Of a DNA stretch of 28,028 nt, positions 12,965 through 21,063 are shown piece after piece. Origin of the DNA: an uncultured Collinsella sp. (GTDB lineage: Bacteria > Actinomycetota > Coriobacteriia > Coriobacteriales > Coriobacteriaceae); contig CAAETD010000005.1 in the NCBI GenBank assembly GCA_900758885.1, positions 1 through 28,028 of the forward strand. Reading direction: 5' to 3'. The notes under the pieces are model-generated. The model searched no databases, had not been told where the DNA came from, and saw only the letters and a list, made by a program, of their open reading frames with translations. Positions within the stretch are counted from its first letter, which is position 1. Each line of letters begins with the position of its first letter. The position numbers and the translations under genes are program-made.

Positions 12965-15117
12965 TACGACCCACCGCCCAGAGCGCCAACCAGCGTGGCG
13001 ACATCGACGGTGAGCGGGATGGAGCCGCCGCCGGGCAGAGGAATCTCCGCAAGTGTGAACACCGTACCGCTAATGGTGCGTTCGACTTGATATTCCAACG
13101 CCTCGCAAAGCGCCTTGGGATCGGTCACGCCCAACGGAATACTTCGCAGTTTGTCTTGCGCTTGAGAGAGACCCGCAATGTCAGACCCCGGACTCTTAAT
13201 GATATTGGCGGAATCGGTCAGCACCGGCTTTCGCAGGCGCAAGTCGCACGGTTCCAAACCCAGCGCCGCCACGGACGCCGAAACGGTATCGCCGAGCCAC
13301 GATGCGATGGAGCCCAACGCGCCGCTGCCCCCTCCTAGGCCTTTAATCATCTCGTCCATAAGTTCGTCGGCTGAGCCTTGGATATCACCGTATCCCACGA
13401 GTAGCCGTCCCCAAACATCCATGACGCCGTCGAGCACGCCGGCAACGCCGCCCGAGCGTTCCTTCAATGTCGAGAAAAATCGCGAAAGCACGTTGTTTTG
13501 CGCCGTCGCCTCATCGGGCGCCAGCACCGCGGCAGAGATAGCACCGCGATCGCCAAGCCTGACTGCCGCGTTAAACGAGGAGTTAAGTTGATCGGGGCTG
13601 GTAATGTCACCCGAAACTGCAAAGGCGACCACGCCGTTGCGGCCAGGTGGGGCGATACGCGGGCGCTCGCCGGAAAGCGCTTTAATGGCCTGGTCAAACG
13701 CATTGCCCGCACGGTCGGCCTCATCCTCGGTCTGACGCTCAAGTTCGAGTTCTTTGTTGCGGCATTCGACGTAGTCTTCCAGAGCCTCTTTGAACTTATC
13801 GAAGTGGTACTCGAAGCCCCTTTCGACAGAAGTCGTTGCAATCGCAACGTACCCTAAAGACGACACACCGAAATGGCATTCGCTACACGTTTCGTGACCG
13901 TCAAAATCTGCGACGGATGCCAGCCCACCCGGCTTTCCTTTTTTGTAATTTGGACAGTCAGTCCCATAATGCAAATAGGTAACTTTATCTACTTCACTCG
14001 TGGGCCAACGCGCATCGGTATAGAGTTCAGTCGTCCGCGCCTCATCTGGATTTCGCGGAAGGAAAGGGATGCGGGCGGAAACTTTGCCGTCCTTTTCAGT
14101 TATATATGCCCGCTCGACTTCTTCGCCCGCATAAGCGAAGAACACCTTTCGTGCAGCAGAATCTGCCTGTTTTTCCGGACCCTCGCCAAGCGGTTTCTCA
14201 TTTGCCAGGCGCTGGCGATAGTAGGCCTTCGCGCGATCGAGCGCCACTTGCGGTTCCCACGTAACGCTCGAAGCGTAATGCGGATTTTGAGCACCAGAGA
14301 GATCCGTTAGACTTTTCACACGCTCCCACATGCAAGAACAGCTGCTGACCGAGCCCTTGTTAGACCCGCCACAATCCGCCAGCCAAGCGCGCTCTTTAGC
14401 CTTCGCCGTGTCCTCAGAAGCCTTCCGCAGCTCCTCGGCCGCACGCTCTAAATCATCTGATGTGTCTTTAATGGTATCGGTCGAGATCTCTGACCCTTTG
14501 AGCGCAGCGAAGTCCGACTCGGATGTCCTGGGCACGGCAAGCGCCGTACCGGTATAGGCCACACTATCGGTATCCTGCGCCGACACCGCCTGCGTGGCAC
14601 GCGCGGCAATCAGATACGGCAGAGCCGTCTCGATTTTCTGCAAGCCTTCCGATGCGCTTTTGGCAAACTTGTTGCGCGTTTTAAAGATCTCAATCCCGGT
14701 GTCGACCATATTGCCGGCAACTGGTTCGGCACCTGGGATGAGAATGGCAACCAGGCCCGTCCCGATTGTGGCAAACCCCGCTAGCCCCAGACTCAAGATG
14801 CTCGCATCAACCACCGTGGCAGCCGTGTGATAGGACGACACCACGTTGGCACCCGCCAGCGCGCCGCTATCGGCCGCCACCTGGGTATCCCCGGCACGCG
14901 ACATGCTCCATATCGCCGCGGTCGACGAAAACAACAACGTGAGCACCACTAGGATGACCACGGCAGAAGAAAGCGTGGTGTAGGCACCGTCTTCGATAAA
15001 CAGGTCGATACCGGCGCGGCCCATAAAGCCGCCTCGCTTGCGATGGCAGCTCGGACGGCGCGTCAAAACGCATCTAGACCAGAAACGCTTAATCCCATGC
15101 AGCAATCCACGAATCAT
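12964..15117 (-). CDS. TadG-like surface pilus protein with a Cys/His motif
   Basis: A 717-aa protein. After a basic N-terminus it has one membrane helix (about residues 47-71, TLSSAVVILVVLTLLFSS) followed by QVAADSGALAGANVV, the segment typical of TadG/pilus-associated Flp proteins. The large extracytoplasmic region contains a coiled-coil-like stretch (about 220-250), a cysteine cluster (DCGG then SCSCMW), and LHYGTDCP (382-389) with ETCSECHFG (409-417), reminiscent of Ada-like Zn-binding motifs. The C-terminal half is glycine-rich with amphipathic helices. The ATG at 15117 is preceded by GGAGGGAG; the longer in-frame extension has no such site. It overlaps the upstream TadE-like gene by 29 bases. 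The exact role is unknown. Confidence 0.82.
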   Translation of the reverse strand: MIRGLLHGIKRFWSRCVLTRRPSCHRKRGGFMGRAGIDLFIEDGAYTTLSSAVVILVVLTLLFSSTAAIWSMSRAGDTQVAADSGALAGANVVSSYHTAATVVDASILSLGLAGFATIGTGLVAILIPGAEPVAGNMVDTGIEIFKTRNKFAKSASEGLQKIETALPYLIAARATQAVSAQDTDSVAYTGTALAVPRTSESDFAALKGSEISTDTIKDTSDDLERAAEELRKASEDTAKAKERAWLADCGGSNKGSVSSCSCMWERVKSLTDLSGAQNPHYASSVTWEPQVALDRAKAYYRQRLANEKPLGEGPEKQADSAARKVFFAYAGEEVERAYITEKDGKVSARIPFLPRNPDEARTTELYTDARWPTSEVDKVTYLHYGTDCPNYKKGKPGGLASVADFDGHETCSECHFGVSSLGYVAIATTSVERGFEYHFDKFKEALEDYVECRNKELELERQTEDEADRAGNAFDQAIKALSGERPRIAPPGRNGVVAFAVSGDITSPDQLNSSFNAAVRLGDRGAISAAVLAPDEATAQNNVLSRFFSTLKERSGGVAGVLDGVMDVWGRLLVGYGDIQGSADELMDEMIKGLGGGSGALGSIASWLGDTVSASVAALGLEPCDLRLRKPVLTDSANIIKSPGSDIAGLSQAQDKLRSIPLGVTDPKALCEALEYQVERTISGTVFTLAEIPLPGGGSIPLTVDVATLVGALGGGS

Positions 15118-15625
15118 AATCTCCCTCCAGCCATTCGGGACGCGATTGATACGAGACATCGACCTTGAGCTCAACGTAGCCGCCCTCGGCGGTACCACCC
15201 ATAGCCTGCGCAAACGCACCGATCACAGGCAACGGCTTGACCTCGCCGGAAACGGACACGGACGAGACACCACCCGCACCGGCCCGGCCAAGCTCGATAT
15301 CCCACGACAACGGCCCGCCGGCATGAAAGATCGAAACGTTGGGCACTGCGGCAAGCCGGCGGCGGGTGAACTCCTTAAGATCGTCGTCCTCCGCCGTCGT
15401 CGTGGTCATGAGCCGCGCGGTCTCGGCAGCGGCAGACTCCATGACCGCGCGCGTATAGAGCAAACACACCGGTTGCAGTGCGAGAAGAATGAGCATCAGA
15501 AACGTCGGCAGCAAAAAAGCAGCCTCGACCGTAGACTGCGCCCGGTCCTCGCGCGCGATATCAATACAACGCGATGTCCTTAGCGCCCGCAGCGGCGTCG
15601 ATAACCGACGTCGAGGCAACGCCAT
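15089..15625 (-). CDS. TadE-like pseudopilin
   Basis: A 178-aa pseudopilin: a basic N-terminal tail (MALPRRRLSTPLRALRTS), then IDIAREDRA|QSTVEAAF and a hydrophobic helix (LLPTFLMLILLALQPVCLL), then a 120-aa extracytoplasmic domain ending WLEGDYDSWIAAWD. The site Ala29|Gln30 puts Glu at position 5. The start is uncertain. ATG 15625 lies inside the preceding small gene and overlaps it by 65 bases, but gives a normal TadE basic tail; a start right at the small gene's stop would need the rare codon ATT. An in-frame opening that reaches further upstream runs antiparallel to nothing useful and gives an implausible Arg/Cys-rich sequence. Confidence 0.75.
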   Translation of the reverse strand: MALPRRRLSTPLRALRTSRCIDIAREDRAQSTVEAAFLLPTFLMLILLALQPVCLLYTRAVMESAAAETARLMTTTTAEDDDLKEFTRRRLAAVPNVSIFHAGGPLSWDIELGRAGAGGVSSVSVSGEVKPLPVIGAFAQAMGGTAEGGYVELKVDVSYQSRPEWLEGDYDSWIAAWD

Positions 15626-15779
15626 GGGATGCCGCCCGCTCAACCAGCGCCGCCAAGTGCCCATCGGTGCCAGCACGCCAAAGCCCCGCAATCGCCAGCA
15701 CGATCGATAACAGCGCCACCGTGACGATGGCGTATTCGACCGTCGCCTGGGCAGATTCCTCGCGCAGGACGTCATGCAT
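15561..15779 (-). CDS. Small pilin-like Tad protein, 72 aa
   Basis: MHDVLREESA|QATVEYAIV begins a 72-aa protein with a type IV prepilin-like N-terminus: a short leader, Ala10|Gln11, Glu at mature position 5 and Tyr at 6, then a 20-residue hydrophobic helix (AIVTVALLSIVLAIAGLW) and a short hydrophilic tail (HLAALVERAASHG). It is close to Flp in size and arrangement but differs in the tail, so it could be a second major-type pilin or a minor pilin. It follows the gene of unknown function at 15781-16344 by one base and is overlapped by the downstream tadE-like gene. Confidence 0.8.
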   Translation of the reverse strand: MHDVLREESAQATVEYAIVTVALLSIVLAIAGLWRAGTDGHLAALVERAASHGVASTSVIDAAAGAKDIALY

Positions 15780-15780
15780 T

Positions 15781-16344
15781 TCACGACCCCTCCTTTGAGC
15801 TTATTGTTTGCGGGGCCAGGCGCACCGCGCGCAGACGACACGAAGCATCGCCAGTATCCGCGGCAACCGTCACCATATCGACCCAGCCGCGCCCATCGCG
15901 CACGATGGCGCCCCACACGTTTCCCTTGATGTCGAGATAGCCGCTCAGAGCAAGTTGCGCCGTGGGAACCTCGCGATAGGCACGCAGCATATCCGCCGCC
16001 GCTTCGGTCATCGGTCGGTCCTCGGACCATGCAAGCCGGACCGCAATCGCGTTGTCCTCAGGCGAATCCATCGCAGTGCCAGACCGCTTGTCGAGCATCC
16101 GCAGAAAGGTTTGCGCCGTGACAGCGACATCCGAATCGTCCGCATCTCGCATCTCATCTTTTTGAGACGCCACCGCCGAATCTGAGCCCGAATCGAAGGC
16201 GGCCCCAGGACGCTGCTGCCGCGCGGCGTTAAGCCCCCAAAGCACCGCCGCTATCGCCACGGTCAGGCAAGCAAACACCAGCAGCACCCCGATGGGGCGC
16301 TCGCCCTCTACAGGCTGTTGATGCCCTCGCTGATAGCGTTCCAT
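15781..16344 (-). CDS. Membrane-anchored protein of unknown function in the Tad operon
   Basis: I do not recognise the family. The 187-aa product has a short hydrophilic N-terminus, one membrane helix (about residues 17-39, PIGVLLVFACLTVAIAAVL) and a roughly 145-aa acidic domain with SGSDSAVASQKDEMRDADDSD followed by helical (AWSEDRPMTEAAADMLRAY) and beta-like segments (LSGYLDIKGNVWGAIVRDG). It lacks the A|QxTxE processing site seen in its neighbours. The ATG at 16344 lies inside flp and overlaps it by 37 bases with a weak ribosome-binding site, so translation is probably coupled to flp. Its place between flp and a second pilin-like gene suggests a pilus assembly role, by inference. Confidence 0.72.
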   Translation of the reverse strand: MERYQRGHQQPVEGERPIGVLLVFACLTVAIAAVLWGLNAARQQRPGAAFDSGSDSAVASQKDEMRDADDSDVAVTAQTFLRMLDKRSGTAMDSPEDNAIAVRLAWSEDRPMTEAAADMLRAYREVPTAQLALSGYLDIKGNVWGAIVRDGRGWVDMVTVAADTGDASCRLRAVRLAPQTISSKEGS

Positions 16345-16541
16345 AGATCTTGGACCTTGCCTTTAAATGCAACGATGGCAATAATCGCGATCACCACGAG
16401 CACGCCCACCAAAATGGCGTACTCGGTGGTACCCTGCGCGCTCTCCTCCTGCAGTAGCTCCTTGGTGCGCTGACGAACATGTGTCGCCCGGCAAAACGCC
16501 CAGCCCTGGACCTTGCCAGCAACGTCAGTCATCGTGTTCAT
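16308..16541 (-). CDS. flp: Flp-type pilin
   Basis: A 77-aa type IVb pilin precursor, the main structural subunit of Flp/Tad pili. A 35-residue leader ending QEESA is followed by QGTTEYAILVGVLVVIAIIAIV and the amphipathic tail KGKVQDLWNAISEGI, which is classical for Flp. With cleavage at Ala35|Gln36, Glu is at mature position 5 and Tyr at 6, as in Flp pilins; cleavage after Gly37 is less consistent with that rule. The start ATG has GGAGG at 6 bases. The gene is 10 bases after tadC. The leader is longer than the usual 20-30 residues; a downstream start codon is not obvious. Confidence 0.92.
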   Translation of the reverse strand: MNTMTDVAGKVQGWAFCRATHVRQRTKELLQEESAQGTTEYAILVGVLVVIAIIAIVAFKGKVQDLWNAISEGINSL

Positions 16542-16551
16542 GTATTCCTCC

Positions 16552-17193
16552 CTACATCATCCCGCCTGCTCCCAGCAGCGGGCCCAATATGGACAGAAGC
16601 AACGCCGGCAAGATGAGTGTGCCGGTGGGAATCAGCAGCTTGACGGGCGCACGCTCAATCTCGCGCTCGACCGCGGCGCGATGAGCCGCACGGATCTCGC
16701 GACTTTGAGCGGCCAGTGTCTCGGCAAGTGGGGCACCCAGGGCGAGCGCCTGCCCCACCGTGATGGCAAAGGTCTCGAGCGCTCGCACGTCCAGGTCGCG
16801 CGCGGCGGCCAATAACTCGTCCTCACGCGTGCCCACGCCCACCTGCCACGCCATGCAGGCCCGCTCAAGGCGAAGAGCCAACACTGACCGGCGGTTGGCG
16901 CAGAAAATCTCAAGCGCCGCATCAAACGAAAGGCCGGCCGAAAGACCCAAGCGCACAACATCGATCATCTCGGACACTTCGCCGAGCGACACTCGCGCCG
17001 GGCCGCCCGCTCCAACCGCGCCCTTCACTCGCGCGGTCAGGGCGTCGACCACCGAGCGACCCGCGGCAGCGACCAGCACCGCCTCGCGCTTGCAGGCCCC
17101 TGCGATCTTGCGTACATCCGACCGATCCAAACCCGTCGCGACAAATACACTTAGGGCGCACAGGCAAGCCGCAACTGCAACCGGGGCGCTCAC
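16552..17193 (-). CDS. tadC: TadC-type pilus platform protein
   Basis: TadC is a polytopic inner-membrane protein with a type II secretion F (GspF-like) domain that, together with TadB, forms the platform on which TadA works. The 213-aa product has an N-terminal membrane helix (VAVAACLCALSVFVAT), the F-domain helices with DVVRLGLSAGLSFDAALE (about residues 85-102) and LALGAPLAETLAAQSREIR, and a C-terminal hydrophobic helix (LLIPTGTLILPALLLSIL). The start is GTG 17193, overlapping the tadB stop as GTGA, which indicates coupling. A longer frame upstream would read inside tadB and is rejected. Confidence 0.9.
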   Translation of the reverse strand: MSAPVAVAACLCALSVFVATGLDRSDVRKIAGACKREAVLVAAAGRSVVDALTARVKGAVGAGGPARVSLGEVSEMIDVVRLGLSAGLSFDAALEIFCANRRSVLALRLERACMAWQVGVGTREDELLAAARDLDVRALETFAITVGQALALGAPLAETLAAQSREIRAAHRAAVEREIERAPVKLLIPTGTLILPALLLSILGPLLGAGGMM

Positions 17194-18116
17194 AGCTCCA
17201 CCCGCATAATGCGCCGGATAACCACCAGGGCAACGGCGTTGAGGGCAAGACCCAGCACCACAGCGCCCGCGCCGGCAGGCGTCGCAAGACCGCGACGAAA
17301 ATCTGCCGAAAGCAGCGCCAACACCGCGCACATGCCCGCCGGCATCGCCGCGACCATATGCGCAGACATGCGAGCCTGCGACGTCTTAACATCCAGGCGG
17401 CGCTTGAGCTCAATGCGCTCCCCCACCATGCTCGACGCCTCGGACAGTAAGTCGGCAAGCGGAGCACCGGTGCGCTGAGACACCTTAAGCGCCAAGGTCA
17501 CAAGCGAAAGGCCGGGGGCGTCGATGCGCACGAGCAAGTCATCGAGCGCATCGGTCGCCGAGATGCCGCAATCGATTGCCGCCGCCACCCGCAAAAACTC
17601 GGTATGCACCGGTTCTTGCGCATGAGCGCCCACAAAGCGCATGCCCTGGGCCAGCGAATGTCCCGAGGCAAGCGACATGGAAAGTGCGGTAAACGCCTCG
17701 GGCATGGCCTCTTCTGCATCGTGTTGCTCGCGCCGGCTCTCAAAGCCATCCCGAGCGGCGCCAACGGCAATCGGAGCAACAAGTCCCAAGGCAAATCCGA
17801 GGGGCGATAACGACACCATCGTTAGTAAAACGCAGCAGACACCGCTCGATAGCAGCAGAAACGCCAAACGCCCCGAAGCATCTTCGATCACGAGGCCAAG
17901 GCGATGCGCCGGAGCCAGCGATACCCACGAACGGGCGATCTTTTTCAGCAGATCGTTTTCCACCAGCTCACGCGGCAGCTTCTCTGCCACCGTCTCGAGC
18001 GCCTGACGCGCCAGCTCCGCCGGCCGCACCTGCGGCACACGAGGTTCTGCCCCGCACGCCGTCGCAACAGAAAACCCTGCCAAACCCCCTACGACGAGGG
18101 GCACAGCGACCTCCAT
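17190..18116 (-). CDS. tadB: TadB-type pilus platform protein
   Basis: TadB is the partner platform protein, also carrying a GspF domain. The 308-aa product has N-terminal membrane segments (LLLSSGVCCVLLTMVSLSPL, then LGLVAPIAVGAA), the F domain with LSMSLASGHSLAQGMRFVG (about residues 145-163) and VSQRTGAPLADLLSEASSM (about 213-231), and C-terminal helices (MVAAMPAGMCAVLALL and VVLGLALNAVALVVI). The ATG at 18116 follows AGGAGGTGG, an excellent ribosome-binding site, although it lies within the end of tadA (28-base overlap). Confidence 0.92.
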   Translation of the reverse strand: MEVAVPLVVGGLAGFSVATACGAEPRVPQVRPAELARQALETVAEKLPRELVENDLLKKIARSWVSLAPAHRLGLVIEDASGRLAFLLLSSGVCCVLLTMVSLSPLGFALGLVAPIAVGAARDGFESRREQHDAEEAMPEAFTALSMSLASGHSLAQGMRFVGAHAQEPVHTEFLRVAAAIDCGISATDALDDLLVRIDAPGLSLVTLALKVSQRTGAPLADLLSEASSMVGERIELKRRLDVKTSQARMSAHMVAAMPAGMCAVLALLSADFRRGLATPAGAGAVVLGLALNAVALVVIRRIMRVEL

Positions 18117-19417
18117 TCGTCCACCTCCTCTTGTGTGAGCGTCCCCGACCGCAGGCCTTCTGCGATAAACGGCGGCTCGCGGTCAAGCGTCCAGGTGCGT
18201 TCGGCGGCATCGAAGGTCACATAGCGCTCGAGCTCCACGCCACCCGATGCGGCGCGTCGCACCCCCGAATACGAGGAGACGAAGCGCCTGCCGTCGGCGT
18301 GGCGCTCGGACATCACGATACCGTCGAGCGCCATGGCAATCTGCTCCTCGATGAGCTCGCTCGGCAGATCGATGCCATAACGTGCAAGCAACGTCAGACG
18401 CACCACGGTCTCCTGTTCTGAGCCCGCATGAAGTGTGGTGAGCGACCCGTCGTGGCCCGTGTTCATGGCCTGCAACATGTCGCAGCACTCGGCACCGCGC
18501 ACCTCGCCCACCACGATGCGGTCGGGGCGCATGCGCAGGGCATTGGTCACCAGGTCGCGGATCGTCACCGCGCCCTCGCCCTCAATTGAAGCCTCGCGCG
18601 CCTCTAGACGCACCACGTGCGGATGATGCGCAAACTTGAGTTCGGCAGAGTCCTCGATCGTCACGATGCGCTCGCCGGTGGAAATCTCGCATGACAACGC
18701 GTTGAGCAGAGTGGTCTTACCAGATCCCGTGCCTCCCGCAACCGCCAGGTCCTGTCGCAGCGACACCGCGCACGACAGCAGCTGCGCATACCAAAGCGGC
18801 AGCGACCCCAGCCCCACAAGCTCGTCCAGCGAGCAGATGCGGTCCGAGAACTTTCGGATGGTGAGAATCGGTCCGTCAATCGCCACAGGCGGAATCACCG
18901 CGTTGACGCGATAGCCCGTTTTGAGGCGGGCGTTGACGATGGGGCTGCGCTCGTCGATACGGCGGCCAAGTGGCGAGATGATGCGGTCGATAAGCACCCG
19001 GATCTGCTCATCATCCTCAAACGCATGCTCGATGGGGTACAAGACGCCGCCGCGTTCAAAGAAAGCCGAGCGGCAGCCGTTAATCATGATCTCGGTAACG
19101 GTGTCGTCCTCGATGAGCGGCTGCAACGGCCCCAAGCCCACCACGTCATCCAGAATCTCGTCGATGATGGTCTCGCGCTCGGGCGTCGCGAGATCGGTCG
19201 GCTCCTCAACATTGAGCGCCGCCTCCACCGCGGGACGCAATTCCGAGCGGGCAAGTACCGGGTCGATATAGGCGCTGATACGGGCCACTTCGTCGTAACC
19301 CATGCGGTCCATCACGGCGCGCTTGGTGCGTCGTTTCACCGCGCGGCGACGCCCCGCATCTACAGGCGCTGCCGCCGCTGCAGCGCCGGCAGCCTTAATC
19401 CTCGTTTGCAGGCTCAT
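18089..19417 (-). CDS. tadA: TadA/CpaF pilus assembly ATPase
   Basis: TadA (CpaF) is the hexameric secretion ATPase that powers Flp pilus extension. The 442-aa product has the CpaF N-terminal domain (YDEVARISAYI; IIDEILDDVVGLGPLQPLI around residues 83-102; TEIMINGC) and the RecA-like domain with Walker A AGGTGSGKTTLLN (227-239), the Asp box TIEDSAEL, Walker B RIVVGEVRG (about 299-307) and the His box TGHDGSLTTLHA. Arginine-rich N-terminal residues precede the fold. The ATG overlaps the tadZ stop by four bases (ATGA), preceded by GAGGG. Confidence 0.96.
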   Translation of the reverse strand: MSLQTRIKAAGAAAAAAPVDAGRRRAVKRRTKRAVMDRMGYDEVARISAYIDPVLARSELRPAVEAALNVEEPTDLATPERETIIDEILDDVVGLGPLQPLIEDDTVTEIMINGCRSAFFERGGVLYPIEHAFEDDEQIRVLIDRIISPLGRRIDERSPIVNARLKTGYRVNAVIPPVAIDGPILTIRKFSDRICSLDELVGLGSLPLWYAQLLSCAVSLRQDLAVAGGTGSGKTTLLNALSCEISTGERIVTIEDSAELKFAHHPHVVRLEAREASIEGEGAVTIRDLVTNALRMRPDRIVVGEVRGAECCDMLQAMNTGHDGSLTTLHAGSEQETVVRLTLLARYGIDLPSELIEEQIAMALDGIVMSERHADGRRFVSSYSGVRRAASGGVELERYVTFDAAERTWTLDREPPFIAEGLRSGTLTQEEVDEWRSLCPSS

Positions 19418-21063
19418 CGCTGATCACCCTCGCGCGACCAGGGAAGGCGGATACGCGGGCGTTCGGTGCGCGTTGCACGGTCGGCGACCATATCGCTCCA
19501 AGGGCCGACGGCGCACCCCAGTTCCACGAGCATCTCGCGTGTGGCCTCGCGCACGCTGGTCGCAAAAGCGCTCGTCTGACCCACTGCCTCGTCAGCGCGC
19601 CCAAACGCCATGAGCGCGGCGAGATCCTGCCCGCCATCGGCGATACGAATCTTGGAGCTTAACGCACAGGCAATCTCAAAGCGCATGGCAACATCCTCGT
19701 CTGCCCCGCGCGCACCGAACCGGTTGAACACGGCGCTCATGCGCGTGCGCGGCACACCTACTCGACTTGCCAGTTCAATGACGCGCGACGCCGATGTCGC
19801 GGACGACACCGCAGCATCGCCAACGACCAGGCAACGGTCGCTCGCGGCCACCGCAGCCGCCATGGCGTCGCCCCAAAAGACCGAGGTATCGATAAAGACC
19901 ACGTCGGATTCGCGACGCAGGACATCAAGCAGTAGCTCCACCGGACGTGCCATGAGCTCAGCTTGCTCGGGCGCCGCGACGGGACCCCAGAGCGTAACGC
20001 CCGGCGCCACGCGCATCGATGCGGCTACGATATCCGGCTCGGTGAGCGCGCCCGCCGCCGACGGCTCGATAAGTGCCGCCATATCGCGCGGAGCATCGAC
20101 GCCTAACAAGTCGTAAAGGTTTCCAAACATCAGGTCCAGGTCGAGCACGGCGGCACGCAAGCCCAACAGCGACGATGTGTGTGCCATGGTGGCAATGATC
20201 GTCGACTTACCGCAACCGCCCGAACCCGAAATGGCGCAGATGACCGGAGCTCGATGCTGCGGAGCGGCAGCGTCTGCCGGCGGCATCGGAGGCGGCGGGG
20301 CGGGCGTCGGTGACAGCGTCCCCGTCTCCCCCGCCGCAACCACACGCTGCGTCCAAGCCGGCATGGCAGCTTGTTCGGTCTGCGAGGCAGGCTCGTTCTG
20401 TGCAATCTGCTCATGCTGCATCAGCGACAACTCGCCGCACCCGGCAAAGCCCTCAACTTCGTCGAGTTCATCCGCCAGATTCACGCCGTGCACGTATCCC
20501 ATATCTACAGCCGGGGAGTCGCCAGCATGCTGCGCCGGCTCTCCAGCGTCATCGTATACAAGGGGGTTCCGGGGGCGCCGACCATGCTCGGCTTCCGCTT
20601 TTCCATAATCATCAACACGCGGGCCTCTTGTAGCGCGAGGCGCCCCGGGTTCCCTATCAACAAAAGCATCGGGCTCAATCGTCATGCACCGATCGGAATC
20701 AACCGCTCCCTCGCCCGCGCGCCCGTTGCCGCATATACTGTGCGCAGCGATGACCTCGGTCGCCCCTGCGCGAAACAGCCCCTCGATATCCGATGGATCG
20801 AGTGCTTCTATCAACACGACCACGCGACTCACGCGGCCTTCGGCCGTCAGGCGCGCAACAGTCTTGCGCACATCTTCGGTATCAAACAGAGACGCCGCGA
20901 TGATGGCAGCCCCGCGGCGCGACGGAAACGCCCGCGCCATGGAAACCAGCCCGTCCAGGTCACCCACGCGAAGCACCTGTGCACCCGTATCACGGCCCTC
21001 GACTTCCCGCTGCAACAGCCCGTAATCGCCGCACGCGCAGCACGCAAGCCAGATCGCCTTCAT
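19414..21063 (-). CDS. tadZ: TadZ/CpaE-like pilus localisation ATPase
   Basis: CpaE/TadZ proteins direct Tad machinery to its site in the cell. Residues 1-110 form an atypical receiver-like domain (RVVVLIEALDPSDIEGLFRAGATEVI), followed by a long acidic, proline-rich linker (about 115-272) and a MinD/ParA ATPase domain from RAPVICAISG. The deviant Walker A reads S281-G-G-C-G-K286-S-T: the P-loop lysine is kept but the signature lysine of MinD-type proteins is serine. The Walker A' aspartate segment VLDLDLMFGN (307-316) is present. The ATG at 21063 overlaps the cpaB stop (TGATG) and is 9 bases after GGAGG; GTG at 21066 is an alternative. The product has 549 aa. Confidence 0.9.
   Translation of the reverse strand: MKAIWLACCACGDYGLLQREVEGRDTGAQVLRVGDLDGLVSMARAFPSRRGAAIIAASLFDTEDVRKTVARLTAEGRVSRVVVLIEALDPSDIEGLFRAGATEVIAAHSICGNGRAGEGAVDSDRCMTIEPDAFVDREPGAPRATRGPRVDDYGKAEAEHGRRPRNPLVYDDAGEPAQHAGDSPAVDMGYVHGVNLADELDEVEGFAGCGELSLMQHEQIAQNEPASQTEQAAMPAWTQRVVAAGETGTLSPTPAPPPPMPPADAAAPQHRAPVICAISGSGGCGKSTIIATMAHTSSLLGLRAAVLDLDLMFGNLYDLLGVDAPRDMAALIEPSAAGALTEPDIVAASMRVAPGVTLWGPVAAPEQAELMARPVELLLDVLRRESDVVFIDTSVFWGDAMAAAVAASDRCLVVGDAAVSSATSASRVIELASRVGVPRTRMSAVFNRFGARGADEDVAMRFEIACALSSKIRIADGGQDLAALMAFGRADEAVGQTSAFATSVREATREMLVELGCAVGPWSDMVADRATRTERPRIRLPWSREGDQR

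Noticed and set aside
13873..13890. c-type haem site (CxxCH) in the TadG-like protein
   Set aside because: A single CSECH occurs beside another Cys/His motif; no other haem ligand, and no cytochrome genes are nearby. A metal or structural site is more likely.
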